From Desulfobacteraceae bacterium (GTDB lineage: Bacteria > Desulfobacterota > Desulfobacteria > Desulfobacterales > Desulfosarcinaceae), in NCBI GenBank assembly GCA_024230435.1, contig JAAERL010000751.1, positions 50,919 to 114,918 on the forward strand: a stretch of DNA of 64,000 nucleotides, written 5' to 3'. Shown one piece after another: positions 9,267 to 17,379 of this stretch. The notes under the pieces were generated by a model. It made no database searches. It worked only from the letters and a program-made list of their open reading frames with translations, and was not told where the DNA came from. Position 1 is the stretch's first letter, and every line of letters starts with the position of its first letter. Position numbers and translations under genes: made by a program.

Positions 9267-10180
9267 GAAGCTGGCAACGGTTCAGGCAATCTTATTTTTT
9301 TTACAGTTTTAAGCGCGACCCGGTGGCTCTGGGCAGTTTTTCCATCTTTTTTTTTCTATTCATGGTCAGCATCTTCGCTCCCCTTGTTGCACCTTATAAC
9401 ACTTATGATACAAGCACTTACGATATCATGGACGCCGAACTGCCGCCGTCCTGGATGGACGATGGAGAAGAACGTTTTTTGCTCGGCACCGATATCCAGG
9501 GGCGCGATCTATACTCCACTATGATCTATGGGCTGCGGACCTCAGTATTCATCGGTGTCGGCGCTGTGCTGTTTCAGGCCATTTTGGGGATAATCGTGGG
9601 TTTGACAGCCGGATACCTTGGCGGACGGGTAGACAGTACTCTGATGCGTATCGCGGACATACAGTTTTCCATCCCCTACTTGATCGTAGCCATCATTGCC
9701 AGCGCCATCTTTCAATTGGCATTTGGGGTAGGCCGTTTTGAAGAGCTGGCCCTGCCTCTTTTAATTGTGATTATCGGCCTTTCCGAGTGGCCCAAATACG
9801 CACGTACTGTCAGGGCCTCGGTGCTTGGCGAGAAAAATAAGGAGTATGTCGAAGCCGCCCGGGTAATTGGGTTAAACCGGCGATTGATAATGTTTCGCCA
9901 CATCTTGCCAAATACCATGACGCCGGTTCTGGTGATCTCCACCATTCAGGTGGCCCAAGCCATTATGAGTGAGGCGGCGCTTTCGTTTCTTGGATTGGGC
10001 ATGCCCGTAACCAAGCCTTCTTTAGGCTCACTTATCAAGGCCGGTTTTGAATACGTATTTTCCGGTTCCTGGTGGATTACTTTTTTTCCCGGAATTTTGC
10101 TGGTAACCTTCACCCTGGTAATCATCCTGTTCGGCGATTGGCTGCGGGATGTATTGAACCCCAAGCTATACAAAGGATAA
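9263..10180 (+). CDS. Peptide ABC transporter permease, DppC/OppC type
   Basis: 305 residues. The N-terminal segment FYSFKRDPVALGSFSIFFF and the motif LLGTDIQGRDLYSTMIYG are standard for DppC/OppC subunits. The EAA loop reads EYVEAARVIGLNRRLIMFRH, and SEAALSFLGLGM lies towards the C-terminus. Five to six membrane segments are visible. It pairs with the DppB-like protein encoded just upstream, whose stop codon overlaps this start. The next gene begins two bases after the stop. Confidence 0.93.
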   Translation: MRSWQRFRQSYFFYSFKRDPVALGSFSIFFFLFMVSIFAPLVAPYNTYDTSTYDIMDAELPPSWMDDGEERFLLGTDIQGRDLYSTMIYGLRTSVFIGVGAVLFQAILGIIVGLTAGYLGGRVDSTLMRIADIQFSIPYLIVAIIASAIFQLAFGVGRFEELALPLLIVIIGLSEWPKYARTVRASVLGEKNKEYVEAARVIGLNRRLIMFRHILPNTMTPVLVISTIQVAQAIMSEAALSFLGLGMPVTKPSLGSLIKAGFEYVFSGSWWITFFPGILLVTFTLVIILFGDWLRDVLNPKLYKG

Positions 10181-10182
10181 TC

Positions 10183-11199
10183 ATGGGTCATTTGCTGGAA
10201 GTCAATGGTCTGGAAGTAAAATTCGCCCTGCGTTTTGGAGATTTAACCGCCATTGACGGTATCAGTTTCACACTGGACAAAAAAGAAAAGCTCGGTTTGG
10301 TAGGTGAAAGCGGCGCAGGAAAATCAGTAACAGGATTTGCCGTGATCAACCTGATCAGCAAGCCCGGTTTTATCTCGGGCGGAAGTATACGTTTCGAAGA
10401 ACATGAACTCAACCGTTTGCCGGAAGAAAAAATGCGCAGCATCCGCGGCAACCGCATCAGTATGATTTTTCAAGATCCTATGATGACCCTGAATCCCGTG
10501 CTGACAATCGGCACTCAAATGATCGAGACAGTATTGGCCCATCGCGATGCCAGTAAATCAGATGCCCGTGACATAGCCCTTGAAAAATTACGCAAGGTCT
10601 ACATTCCTTCACCGGAAAAGCGCCTGGAGCAATATCCCCACGAGCTGTCCGGCGGTATGCGCCAGCGTATCGTCATAGCCATCGCCTTGCTGACAAATCC
10701 GGCCTTGATTATTGCAGACGAACCTACCACCGCCCTGGATGTAACCATCCAGGCCGGAATTATGGAACTGCTCTCACAGTTATGTGAAACCGAAAATATG
10801 GGCATGATTTTAATTACCCATGATCTGGCCGTGGTTTCCCAGGTCACACAGCGTATCGCGGTAATGTATGCCGGCCGGATTATTGAAACCGGCCCATCGG
10901 ATTATATTGTCAATTGCCCGCGGCACCCCTACACCATCGGATTGATCAATTCGTTGCCCGGCGCGCGTAAGGCAGGCAGCCGGTTAACCCAGATTCCGGG
11001 AATGATGCCCAATCTGACGGCCATACCGCCCGGTTGCGCCTTTCATCCGCGTTGCCGTCTCCAGGAGCCAGTCTGCAAAAAATCCAGGCCCGCACTGGAG
11101 CCGGTAAGCGCTCCAGAGCATTTTGCGGCTTGTCACCAAGTGGATAAAACCGTTGATCAAGACAAATTGCTAAACCTTTTAAACGAGGATAACCAATAA
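10183..11199 (+). CDS. Peptide ABC transporter ATP-binding protein, DppD type
   Basis: 338 residues from the ATG at 10183, just after AAAGGA; an upstream in-frame extension overlaps the permease gene and is rejected. Walker A is GESGAGKS, the signature is ELSGGMRQR and Walker B is ALIIADEPTTALD. The C-terminal oligopeptide-transporter extension contains CAFHPRC with later cysteines (CRLQEPVC), which in related proteins can hold an iron-sulfur cluster. It energises uptake as a heterodimer with the DppF-like ATPase encoded next. Confidence 0.93.
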   Translation: MGHLLEVNGLEVKFALRFGDLTAIDGISFTLDKKEKLGLVGESGAGKSVTGFAVINLISKPGFISGGSIRFEEHELNRLPEEKMRSIRGNRISMIFQDPMMTLNPVLTIGTQMIETVLAHRDASKSDARDIALEKLRKVYIPSPEKRLEQYPHELSGGMRQRIVIAIALLTNPALIIADEPTTALDVTIQAGIMELLSQLCETENMGMILITHDLAVVSQVTQRIAVMYAGRIIETGPSDYIVNCPRHPYTIGLINSLPGARKAGSRLTQIPGMMPNLTAIPPGCAFHPRCRLQEPVCKKSRPALEPVSAPEHFAACHQVDKTVDQDKLLNLLNEDNQ

Positions 11200-11202
11200 A
11201 TA

Positions 11203-12219
11203 ATGGCCGAGCAAACTGCACTTTTAGAACTTGTTAATGTCGTAAAACATTTCGACATATCCGGTACGTTTTTAGATCAAATTACCTTTAAGGCCGGCCG
11301 GATCACCCGCAACCGCACCATCGTAAGGGCCGTTAATGGCATTAGTTTTTCCATTCAGCGTGGAGAAACGCTCAGCATTGTAGGAGAAAGCGGCTGCGGT
11401 AAATCCACGTTGGCCCGCACCGTGCTTGGCCTTTATCCGCCTAACAGCGGACGGATCTTATATGGCGCCAAACGTATCGACAACCTATCGTCACAGGCCA
11501 TGCTGGCCTACCGGTCCAAGATGCAGATGATATTTCAAGACCCATATGCCTCGCTTAACCCGCGCATGACAGTCAAACGCACCCTGGAAGAGCCGGTAAA
11601 ATATCACAACAAGGGCATTGGAGCGTCAGCGGTGGAAGAAAAGGTCAGTGAAGTAATGCGCCTGGTAGGCGTAGATCCTAAATGGGCGGAGCGCTATCCT
11701 CATGAATTTTCCGGTGGCCAGCGTCAGCGCATCAGCATCGCCAGGGCGCTCATGGTAGACCCTGAATTTGTAGTGGCTGATGAACCCGTATCGGCGCTGG
11801 ATGTTTCCATACAGGCCCAAATACTCAATCTTCTCATGGATGCCCAAGAGCAGCGAAAACTTACTTACTTGTTCATCACCCACGATTTATCCGTAGTCCG
11901 GCATATCAGCACAAGGGTCGCCGTGATGTATCTGGGCATGTTGTGTGAGCTTGCCCCTGCAAAGGAGATCTTCAGCACCCCGAGGCACCCTTACACCAAA
12001 GCGCTGCTGAGCGCCGTTCCTAAACTGGGTGCAAAAGACCCAAACTACATCCGCCTCAATGGGGAAGTTCCCACTCCCATAAATCTGCCCCCAGGCTGCG
12101 TCTTCCACGGCCGCTGTAACTATGCCGATAAAAGATGCAAAACCGAAATCCCTATAACAACAAAGCTTTCCGAACCAACCCGTGTTGCATGTCACCGGGT
12201 CGAGGAAGGTAAGCTTTAG
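11203..12219 (+). CDS. Peptide ABC transporter ATP-binding protein, DppF type
   Basis: 338 residues. Walker A is GESGCGKS, the signature FSGGQRQR and Walker B FVVADEPVSALD. The C-terminal part carries CVFHGRC, the family extension also seen in the partner ATPase. It starts four bases after the DppD stop, with GAGGA upstream. It is the last gene of the five-gene importer operon; a GC-rich hairpin lies about 75 bases downstream. Confidence 0.93.
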   Translation: MAEQTALLELVNVVKHFDISGTFLDQITFKAGRITRNRTIVRAVNGISFSIQRGETLSIVGESGCGKSTLARTVLGLYPPNSGRILYGAKRIDNLSSQAMLAYRSKMQMIFQDPYASLNPRMTVKRTLEEPVKYHNKGIGASAVEEKVSEVMRLVGVDPKWAERYPHEFSGGQRQRISIARALMVDPEFVVADEPVSALDVSIQAQILNLLMDAQEQRKLTYLFITHDLSVVRHISTRVAVMYLGMLCELAPAKEIFSTPRHPYTKALLSAVPKLGAKDPNYIRLNGEVPTPINLPPGCVFHGRCNYADKRCKTEIPITTKLSEPTRVACHRVEEGKL

Positions 12220-12292
12220 GGGTCTGGAAGCTGTATATATCCTGCTCTTGCTTGTGTTTGCCCCCCTAAAACAGATAAAAAGATTGCAAAAT

Positions 12293-12320
12293 GCGCCCTG
12301 CCCAAAGGCCAGGGCGTTTG
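12293..12320 (+). terminator. Probable terminator hairpin of the peptide importer operon
   Basis: CGCCCTG pairs with CAGGGCG across a small loop containing CAAAGG. Only three T residues follow, so termination may be weak or factor-assisted. No other terminator lies between the operon and the repeat at 12411. Confidence 0.5.
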
Positions 12321-12410
12321 CCCGCTTGCCAACATCATGAATAAATATAAAAAAAACCAAGATAGAATGGTTATGTGATGGCCCTCCAGTTCGCCTTATC
12401 CGGTCCTTTT

Positions 12411-12584
12411 AGGCAATTTGCGGAAAAATATAACATCTTAACCGATACCTTATTGGGTTTAGATTTTTTTTCGTCTTTAAGGCATGCCAAAGTTTGCATA
12501 CTTTACGTATTCGAACCTATGGCATAACACACTATACGGGAAAAAAGGGATGTAAGAAAATATATTATTTAACACAAATCGCCT
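12411..12584 (+). repeat. Hairpin element A, copy 1
   Basis: About 174 bases with inverted ends AGGCAATTT and AAATCGCCT. The centre holds GCCAAAG, then the loop TTTGCATACTTTACGTATTC, then a degenerate copy of CTTTGGC. Other copies lie at 23622-23780 (opposite strand), 34428-34600 and 55731-55890. It lies 190 bases after the importer operon. No protein is encoded. Confidence 0.82.
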
Positions 12585-12843
12585 TACCCGCCACCCGTCA
12601 TATATTTTTTTTCGTTTAAACAGATGAAGCGCCTGTTTTCAGAACAATTCGTATTTGATGGCAACAAGATATGCAGCCTGCCAATTAAGTTGGCAATTAG
12701 AATACATTGTTTGAACTATAATTTCTCTAATAACGCTAATTATGGCGTTGGTATATATTTTGCTTGTTCGTTTTCTGTTGTTTTATACGCTAAAAGTATT
12801 ATTTCGTATAGTTCTTTAATTAATTATACAAATGGAGTGCATG

Positions 12844-14676
12844 ATGATTTTAAATGGTGAAGTTAACCGTTCGAAAAATAATGTAACAGATCAATCCCAT
12901 GATCAAAAAAATCAGGAATATTCACTAATAAAATATTTGAGAAGTTTTGGAGGAAATCTTTTCACAGCATTTGCCAGAACACTTCCTCCTAGTTATACCG
13001 GGAATTTAATAAAACATCTGGTTATAAATAATACTGAAGCTGCCTATGACCGTGGGATCGCCCTTTTAAAGCGAGGAAAGCATGATGAAGCAATAGCTGA
13101 ATTTATTGATGCCATCAATAAAGGTTACGACTTAAACGCTGAAGCCTCCGCCGATGCCGATGTATGCTATTACGTTGGGCTTGCGTACCAAAAATTAGAA
13201 AAGCATGAAGAGGCAATTAATTTTTTTGGTCAGGCTGTCGATAAGGGTTATTATCTTAAAAATAAAACCGCCGCTGGCGATATATGCTGTAAATTGGGTA
13301 TTTCGTACATAAAGTTAGAAGATTACGAAGAGGCAATTAAATGCCTTAATTTTGGCATCGAGCAGAAATGGCAGCACATCGATAAGTTATACGAATTGCG
13401 CTTTAATGCCCAATTAGAAAACGGTGAAAAAGAAAATGCTATCAAAGATATTATTGATGCCAATAATATTGATGCCATCAATAAAGGTTACGTCTTTATT
13501 GGTGCCATCAATAAAGGTTACGACTTAAACGCTGAAGTCCCCGCCGATGCCGATGTATGCTATTACGTTGGGCTTGCGTACCAAAAGTTAGAAATGCATG
13601 AAGAGGCAATTAATTTTTTTGGTCAGGCTGTCGATAAGGGTAACTATTCTAAAAATAAAACCGTTGCTGGCGATATATATTGTAAATTGGGCGTTTCATA
13701 CATAAAGTTAAAAAATTACGAAGAGGCAATTAAATGCCTTAATTTTGGCATCGATGAGAACTTGGAGCCCATCGATGAGTTATACGAATTGCGCTTTTAT
13801 GCCCAAATAAAAAACGGTGAAGAAAAAAATGCTATCAGATATATTGATGATGCTATCAGATTAGACTCAAAAAACATTGAGGCACGTTTATTACGCGCTA
13901 AATATTACCAAAAAACCGGAAACCACGAAGGCGCAATAGAAGATCTTACTGTAATCATCAACTCAATTGACTGCAAACTTTTTGAAGGCAAGCATAATGA
14001 AATTAACGAAAATAACGTAAGTGACTACAAACATATAGTTGAGGCCTTTTTTCTGCGTTCGAAGTCAAAAAAAGAGGTTGGTAAATACAAGGAGGCAATA
14101 GATGATATTGCTCAAGCAAGAAAGTTAGTAAAAGATAACAATGCTCAGGCAGTAAAAGCTTTCGATGAAAAGGGCTATATTGAATTGACTGATGAAAATA
14201 AATATCTTGAATATCGTACTGATTTAATTAATGATCGGTTTTCACCCGAAAGTATATTGCCTCTTAGTGAAGGTGACAAGCCTAAAGGAGATAATAAAGT
14301 CAAGGATATTCGAAAATATATACAGGCTATCAGAAATAATATAGATAAATTTGAATCAGAGAGCAAATTTTATGGTAACTTACTACTTAATAAAATTGAT
14401 AATCCGAAGGCCATGAGAAAATTGCGGGATGTACTTGATAAGTTTTTGAATAAGGATAACTATAAAGTTTACAATTGGAAGGGTGGTAAGTTTTTTTCGA
14501 ACGTATTCCGAGGAAAATCTTCACAAAAAAAAGATAATATGTTTTTAAATAGCCAAGTCGATGAATATTTAGATGCATTTAAGGCATTTATAGAAGAAGA
14601 AGCAAATGAAAGAAAATATGGGAGCTTTAAGAAATATATGAATGATTTTAAGGATGTGTTCATTGAAACTATTTAA
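12844..14676 (+). CDS. Tetratricopeptide (TPR) repeat protein with recent internal duplication
   Basis: 610 residues from the ATG at 12844, which lies six bases after GGAG; ATGs at 12832 and 12841 are alternatives. There is no signal peptide. From about residue 65 the protein is built of TPR-like units (LGISYIKLEDYEEAIKCLNF, VGLAYQKLEKHEEAINFFGQ). A block of about 113 residues is present twice, encoded at 13111-13450 and 13504-13840, with near-identical DNA. The last ~150 residues are charged, helical and not TPR. TPR arrays mediate protein-protein contacts; the partner is unknown. The gene is A+T-richer than its neighbours and sits between repeat element A and an unrelated minus-strand gene, which suggests accessory origin. 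Confidence 0.75.
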   Translation: MILNGEVNRSKNNVTDQSHDQKNQEYSLIKYLRSFGGNLFTAFARTLPPSYTGNLIKHLVINNTEAAYDRGIALLKRGKHDEAIAEFIDAINKGYDLNAEASADADVCYYVGLAYQKLEKHEEAINFFGQAVDKGYYLKNKTAAGDICCKLGISYIKLEDYEEAIKCLNFGIEQKWQHIDKLYELRFNAQLENGEKENAIKDIIDANNIDAINKGYVFIGAINKGYDLNAEVPADADVCYYVGLAYQKLEMHEEAINFFGQAVDKGNYSKNKTVAGDIYCKLGVSYIKLKNYEEAIKCLNFGIDENLEPIDELYELRFYAQIKNGEEKNAIRYIDDAIRLDSKNIEARLLRAKYYQKTGNHEGAIEDLTVIINSIDCKLFEGKHNEINENNVSDYKHIVEAFFLRSKSKKEVGKYKEAIDDIAQARKLVKDNNAQAVKAFDEKGYIELTDENKYLEYRTDLINDRFSPESILPLSEGDKPKGDNKVKDIRKYIQAIRNNIDKFESESKFYGNLLLNKIDNPKAMRKLRDVLDKFLNKDNYKVYNWKGGKFFSNVFRGKSSQKKDNMFLNSQVDEYLDAFKAFIEEEANERKYGSFKKYMNDFKDVFIETI

Positions 14677-14783
14677 GCAATTATTTGACTTTATCTATAA
14701 AGCCCAGGCTCGCAAACCCAAGCTGGGTCACTACATAGGGTTTTCGATGCCGCTATTTACAGGATTTAACCGGAATTGGCATT

Positions 14784-15191
14784 TTATGCACAATGATCAA
14801 TGCCGATTATCAGCGGCACGACATGAAGCTTGCGATTTATTTCACGTGTGGGGCCGAGGCGCCATGTTCGGCAACGGACGTGGCCGTTGAGTAATTCATC
14901 GATTTTTTTCACCACATGGTCAAGATTAATAACCGGGTGGCGGCTAAAAACTTTGGGCAGGCCGTAGGTAAGGTGACAGGCAAGGCATTTGCCGGGCCGT
15001 TCATGCAATTCCAGTTCAAAAAGCAACTGGTCGTGTTCACAGTCTTTAAAGCGGAGCCGGATGTCATAAGCGCCATCCTGGGCATCGCCCAACAGAGCTT
15101 CGAAAAATTCATCGGTCCGCTGAGCGGGCAATACTTTATCAAGTGTTTCTTGTTGAAATAATTCTATATAGTGTGACCTTTTCGTTTCCAT
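14784..15191 (-). CDS. Conserved protein of unknown function with CLACHLTYGLP motif
   Basis: 135 residues, soluble, no signal peptide, starting METKRSHYIELFQQETLDKV; AGGA lies upstream of the ATG. The segment DEFFEALLGDAQDGAYDIRL, then RPGKCLACHLTYGLP and FSRHPVINLDHVVKKIDELL, reminds me of a small conserved protein of Desulfobacterota that databases carry under the misleading name 'pancreas/duodenum homeobox protein'. That recollection is unchecked. Two cysteines (CLAC) could bind a metal. No function is assigned. It is flanked by the TPR gene (convergent) and an A+T-rich gap. Confidence 0.65.
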   Translation of the reverse strand: METKRSHYIELFQQETLDKVLPAQRTDEFFEALLGDAQDGAYDIRLRFKDCEHDQLLFELELHERPGKCLACHLTYGLPKVFSRHPVINLDHVVKKIDELLNGHVRCRTWRLGPTREINRKLHVVPLIIGIDHCA

Positions 15192-15614
15192 TTTTGTCCT
15201 GTTTAGTTGGTTGTTATTTTATAGTGATTGATGACTTTTTAATATTTATTGTATTGAAAACGTTTAAAGTAATATCGGATTCCAATAAAATTACATTATA
15301 TATTTTTTGCATTTTTTATGACAAATTAGGTAAAAAATGCAAGCTCTATCGATGATTTGCCATTCGGTGTGCAAAAGTGGGCAGGCCGTGATTTGGCATT
15401 GAACAAGAAATAAGCAGCGCATTTTCAACCGTCTTAGCACAGGGTGGAGGAAGCTGCTATTGTGATTTTTGGCATATGCCCAATTTGAAATCTGCCCGAT
15501 TCCTGCTATAGTAGGAGTCCTTTAGCGGGCAATCTGTTGTGTTTTTTGCACAAGCTTTATTAAGAAAAGGAGGCTATAAGCTGCATTAATATTAGTGCTC
15601 TTGGCTTGGTTCTC
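15192..15614. other. A+T-rich intergenic region with two hairpins
   Basis: No convincing gene. A perfect 12-base inverted repeat (TTGCATTTTTTA at 15307-15318, TAAAAAATGCAA at 15331-15342) surrounds a 12-base loop. A second hairpin pairs TGCCCG at 15493-15498 with CGGGCA at 15526-15531, with inner TCCT/AGGA arms. AAGGAGG at 15568-15574 lies about 40 bases before the next start and does not fit any in-frame start codon. Confidence 0.45.
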
Positions 15615-16361
15615 ATGCGAAATTCGACTCAAAACAGCATACCTATGGCAAATGGCCAAAATTACCGCCTTTGCCTGGCTTGTGGAAATCCTTTGCCGCG
15701 CCGTAACCGGCGTTACTGTTCAATGGTTTGCAAGCATAATCTGCTGGTCTGCTTAAACCGCCGGGCAGGGCTTTTAAGAGCGCTGAACACCCGCTACGCA
15801 ACGTTTTATTTTACTGAATTTGTTATAATAATGGATATTTTGCCTTACGATAGCGAACAAATACACAGCTATTTGCTGCCGCGAACGAAAGGGCAAAAAC
15901 CCGAGCACGATTTTCGCGCCCTTTCCAATATCCTCGGAGCGGTGTGGTGGGAAGAGAAAAACCGGACGAAAAAGCGTTACAGGGCCACCGAGCATGTATT
16001 GAATCAGGCGTCCAAGCCCGATAGCTCAATCGAGCGGGTTATTCCCACAGAGCTTATAGTACCGGCTGTACGTAACTCCAGTTTGATCCAGTTGGATTTA
16101 AACTCAAATGAGATGACAACCTCTAACCTGAAAAATCACATAAAGAGCGCTTACCGGCGCCAAGCCAAAAAACACCATCCCGATATCGGCGGCGATGCCC
16201 AAACTTTTTTAAAAATTCAGGATGCCTATGACAGCCTGATTTGCTGGGCTAAAAATCCAACTTTCACCCGTAAGCGCGGATTTCCCGATAAGTGGCTTTA
16301 CCAGGGCTACAACGACCGCTGGATTCAACCGAGTATATCCCGCAAGCAAAAAAAAATCTGA
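15615..16361 (+). CDS. J-domain (DnaJ-like) protein with N-terminal zinc-finger-like motif
   Basis: 248 residues from the ATG at 15615; TTG at 15606 is an alternative, and no good ribosome site supports either. Near the N-terminus CLACGNPLPRRNRRYCSMVC is a short four-cysteine treble-clef-like motif. The C-terminal ~70 residues form a J-domain: IKSAYRRQAKKHHPDIGGDA with the HPD tripeptide that stimulates DnaK ATPase, then FLKIQDAYDSL. J-domain proteins of this kind recruit Hsp70 to specific substrates; the substrate here is unknown. It is monocistronic, with a convergent small gene downstream. Confidence 0.8.
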   Translation: MRNSTQNSIPMANGQNYRLCLACGNPLPRRNRRYCSMVCKHNLLVCLNRRAGLLRALNTRYATFYFTEFVIIMDILPYDSEQIHSYLLPRTKGQKPEHDFRALSNILGAVWWEEKNRTKKRYRATEHVLNQASKPDSSIERVIPTELIVPAVRNSSLIQLDLNSNEMTTSNLKNHIKSAYRRQAKKHHPDIGGDAQTFLKIQDAYDSLICWAKNPTFTRKRGFPDKWLYQGYNDRWIQPSISRKQKKI

Positions 16362-16370
16362 CTCCTTTTT

Positions 16371-16703
16371 TCATGGTCTGGAATTTTTTTGTTCTTTTAT
16401 TTTTTTCAGTAGCTCTATGATGCGATCCTGCTGACGCAATAGCTGCAAGTTGGTTTCGACTGTGTAGCGGGCGCAAACAGCTATTTGGTGAAGGTAATTT
16501 TCGGATAAATTGGTTGAAAGGGTTTTTGAATCCGGCGAATCGTTTTGGCTTAACGCGCGGTAGAAATCCTCGGTGAGTTCAAGATGGATTTCCAAAGGCG
16601 GTTTGGTTGAATCCTTGGCCGCTACGGTTGATATGGCAACCATTGTAAAAAAAAACAATACGATCATAATCACGGCAAAAAAGGTTGTTTTTGAAGAAAG
16701 CAT
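16371..16703 (-). CDS. Small secreted or membrane-anchored protein of unknown function
   Basis: 110 residues. A very good AAGGAGGAG ribosome site precedes the ATG, so the gene is probably real despite its size. Residues 8-28 are a hydrophobic segment ending in AISTVAA, either a signal peptide or an anchor. The rest is short, polar and helical, ending LLKKIKEQKNSRP, with one cysteine. I recognise no family. It converges with the J-domain gene, the two stops being about ten bases apart. Confidence 0.6.
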   Translation of the reverse strand: MLSSKTTFFAVIMIVLFFFTMVAISTVAAKDSTKPPLEIHLELTEDFYRALSQNDSPDSKTLSTNLSENYLHQIAVCARYTVETNLQLLRQQDRIIELLKKIKEQKNSRP

Positions 16704-16885
16704 TTTATCTCCTCCTTGTTTTGTTTTTTTTGATTTTATATGAATTCATACGAGCCTATGATATAATTTTTTTTATTTTGCGTATCGGGCTGAAGAGATG
16801 CTGACCGCTTCTTAAATATCCCGCAAATCAGTTCCGGGAACACAACTTGCGGCAAGTTCGATTGAAAGTACTGGTAACAATTTCG

Positions 16886-17323
16886 ATGGAACCTTTCTGG
16901 ATCAATAAAACTTTGGATCAGTTTAGTTCTTGGCAATGGGAGATGCTATGCGATGGTTGTGGCAGGTGCTGTCTTCAAAAACTTCATGATCCCAAAACGG
17001 GGAAAATCATTTATACATCAGTGGCTTGTTATCTTCTGGACCTTGAAACCTGCTGCTGCACGGACTATGCCTGCCGCCATGTATTGGTTCCCGATTGTTT
17101 GAAGTTGAATCCAAAATCGGTGCCCAAGATGCGCTGGCTTCCCAGCACATGCGCCTATAGGCTGATATACGAGGGCAAGCAGTTGCCGCCATGGCATCCT
17201 CTGGTCAGTGGATCTGCTTCATCGGCACACGAGGCCGGTATTTCAATCCGTCATAAAGCTATTTCGGAAACCTGCGTTCATCCTGATGATCTGACATATT
17301 ATATCATCGAACATCAATTATAG
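16886..17323 (+). CDS. YcgN/YkgJ-family cysteine-rich protein (UPF0260-like)
   Basis: 145 residues from the ATG at 16886; the frame extends upstream to a TTG at 16847 but family members begin near MEPFW. The pattern CDGCGRCCL followed by VACYLLDLETCCCTDYACR is the conserved cysteine cluster of the YcgN branch of the YkgJ superfamily, thought to bind zinc or an iron-sulfur cluster. The motifs LPSTCAYRLIYEG and LPPWHPL are also typical of YcgN. The biochemical role is unknown. Length matches the family (about 150 residues). Confidence 0.85.
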   Translation: MEPFWINKTLDQFSSWQWEMLCDGCGRCCLQKLHDPKTGKIIYTSVACYLLDLETCCCTDYACRHVLVPDCLKLNPKSVPKMRWLPSTCAYRLIYEGKQLPPWHPLVSGSASSAHEAGISIRHKAISETCVHPDDLTYYIIEHQL

Positions 17324-17379
17324 GCATTGATGTTCGTATCCGGCCAAATAACAGTTAGGATCTGCACCGTGAAAAATTT

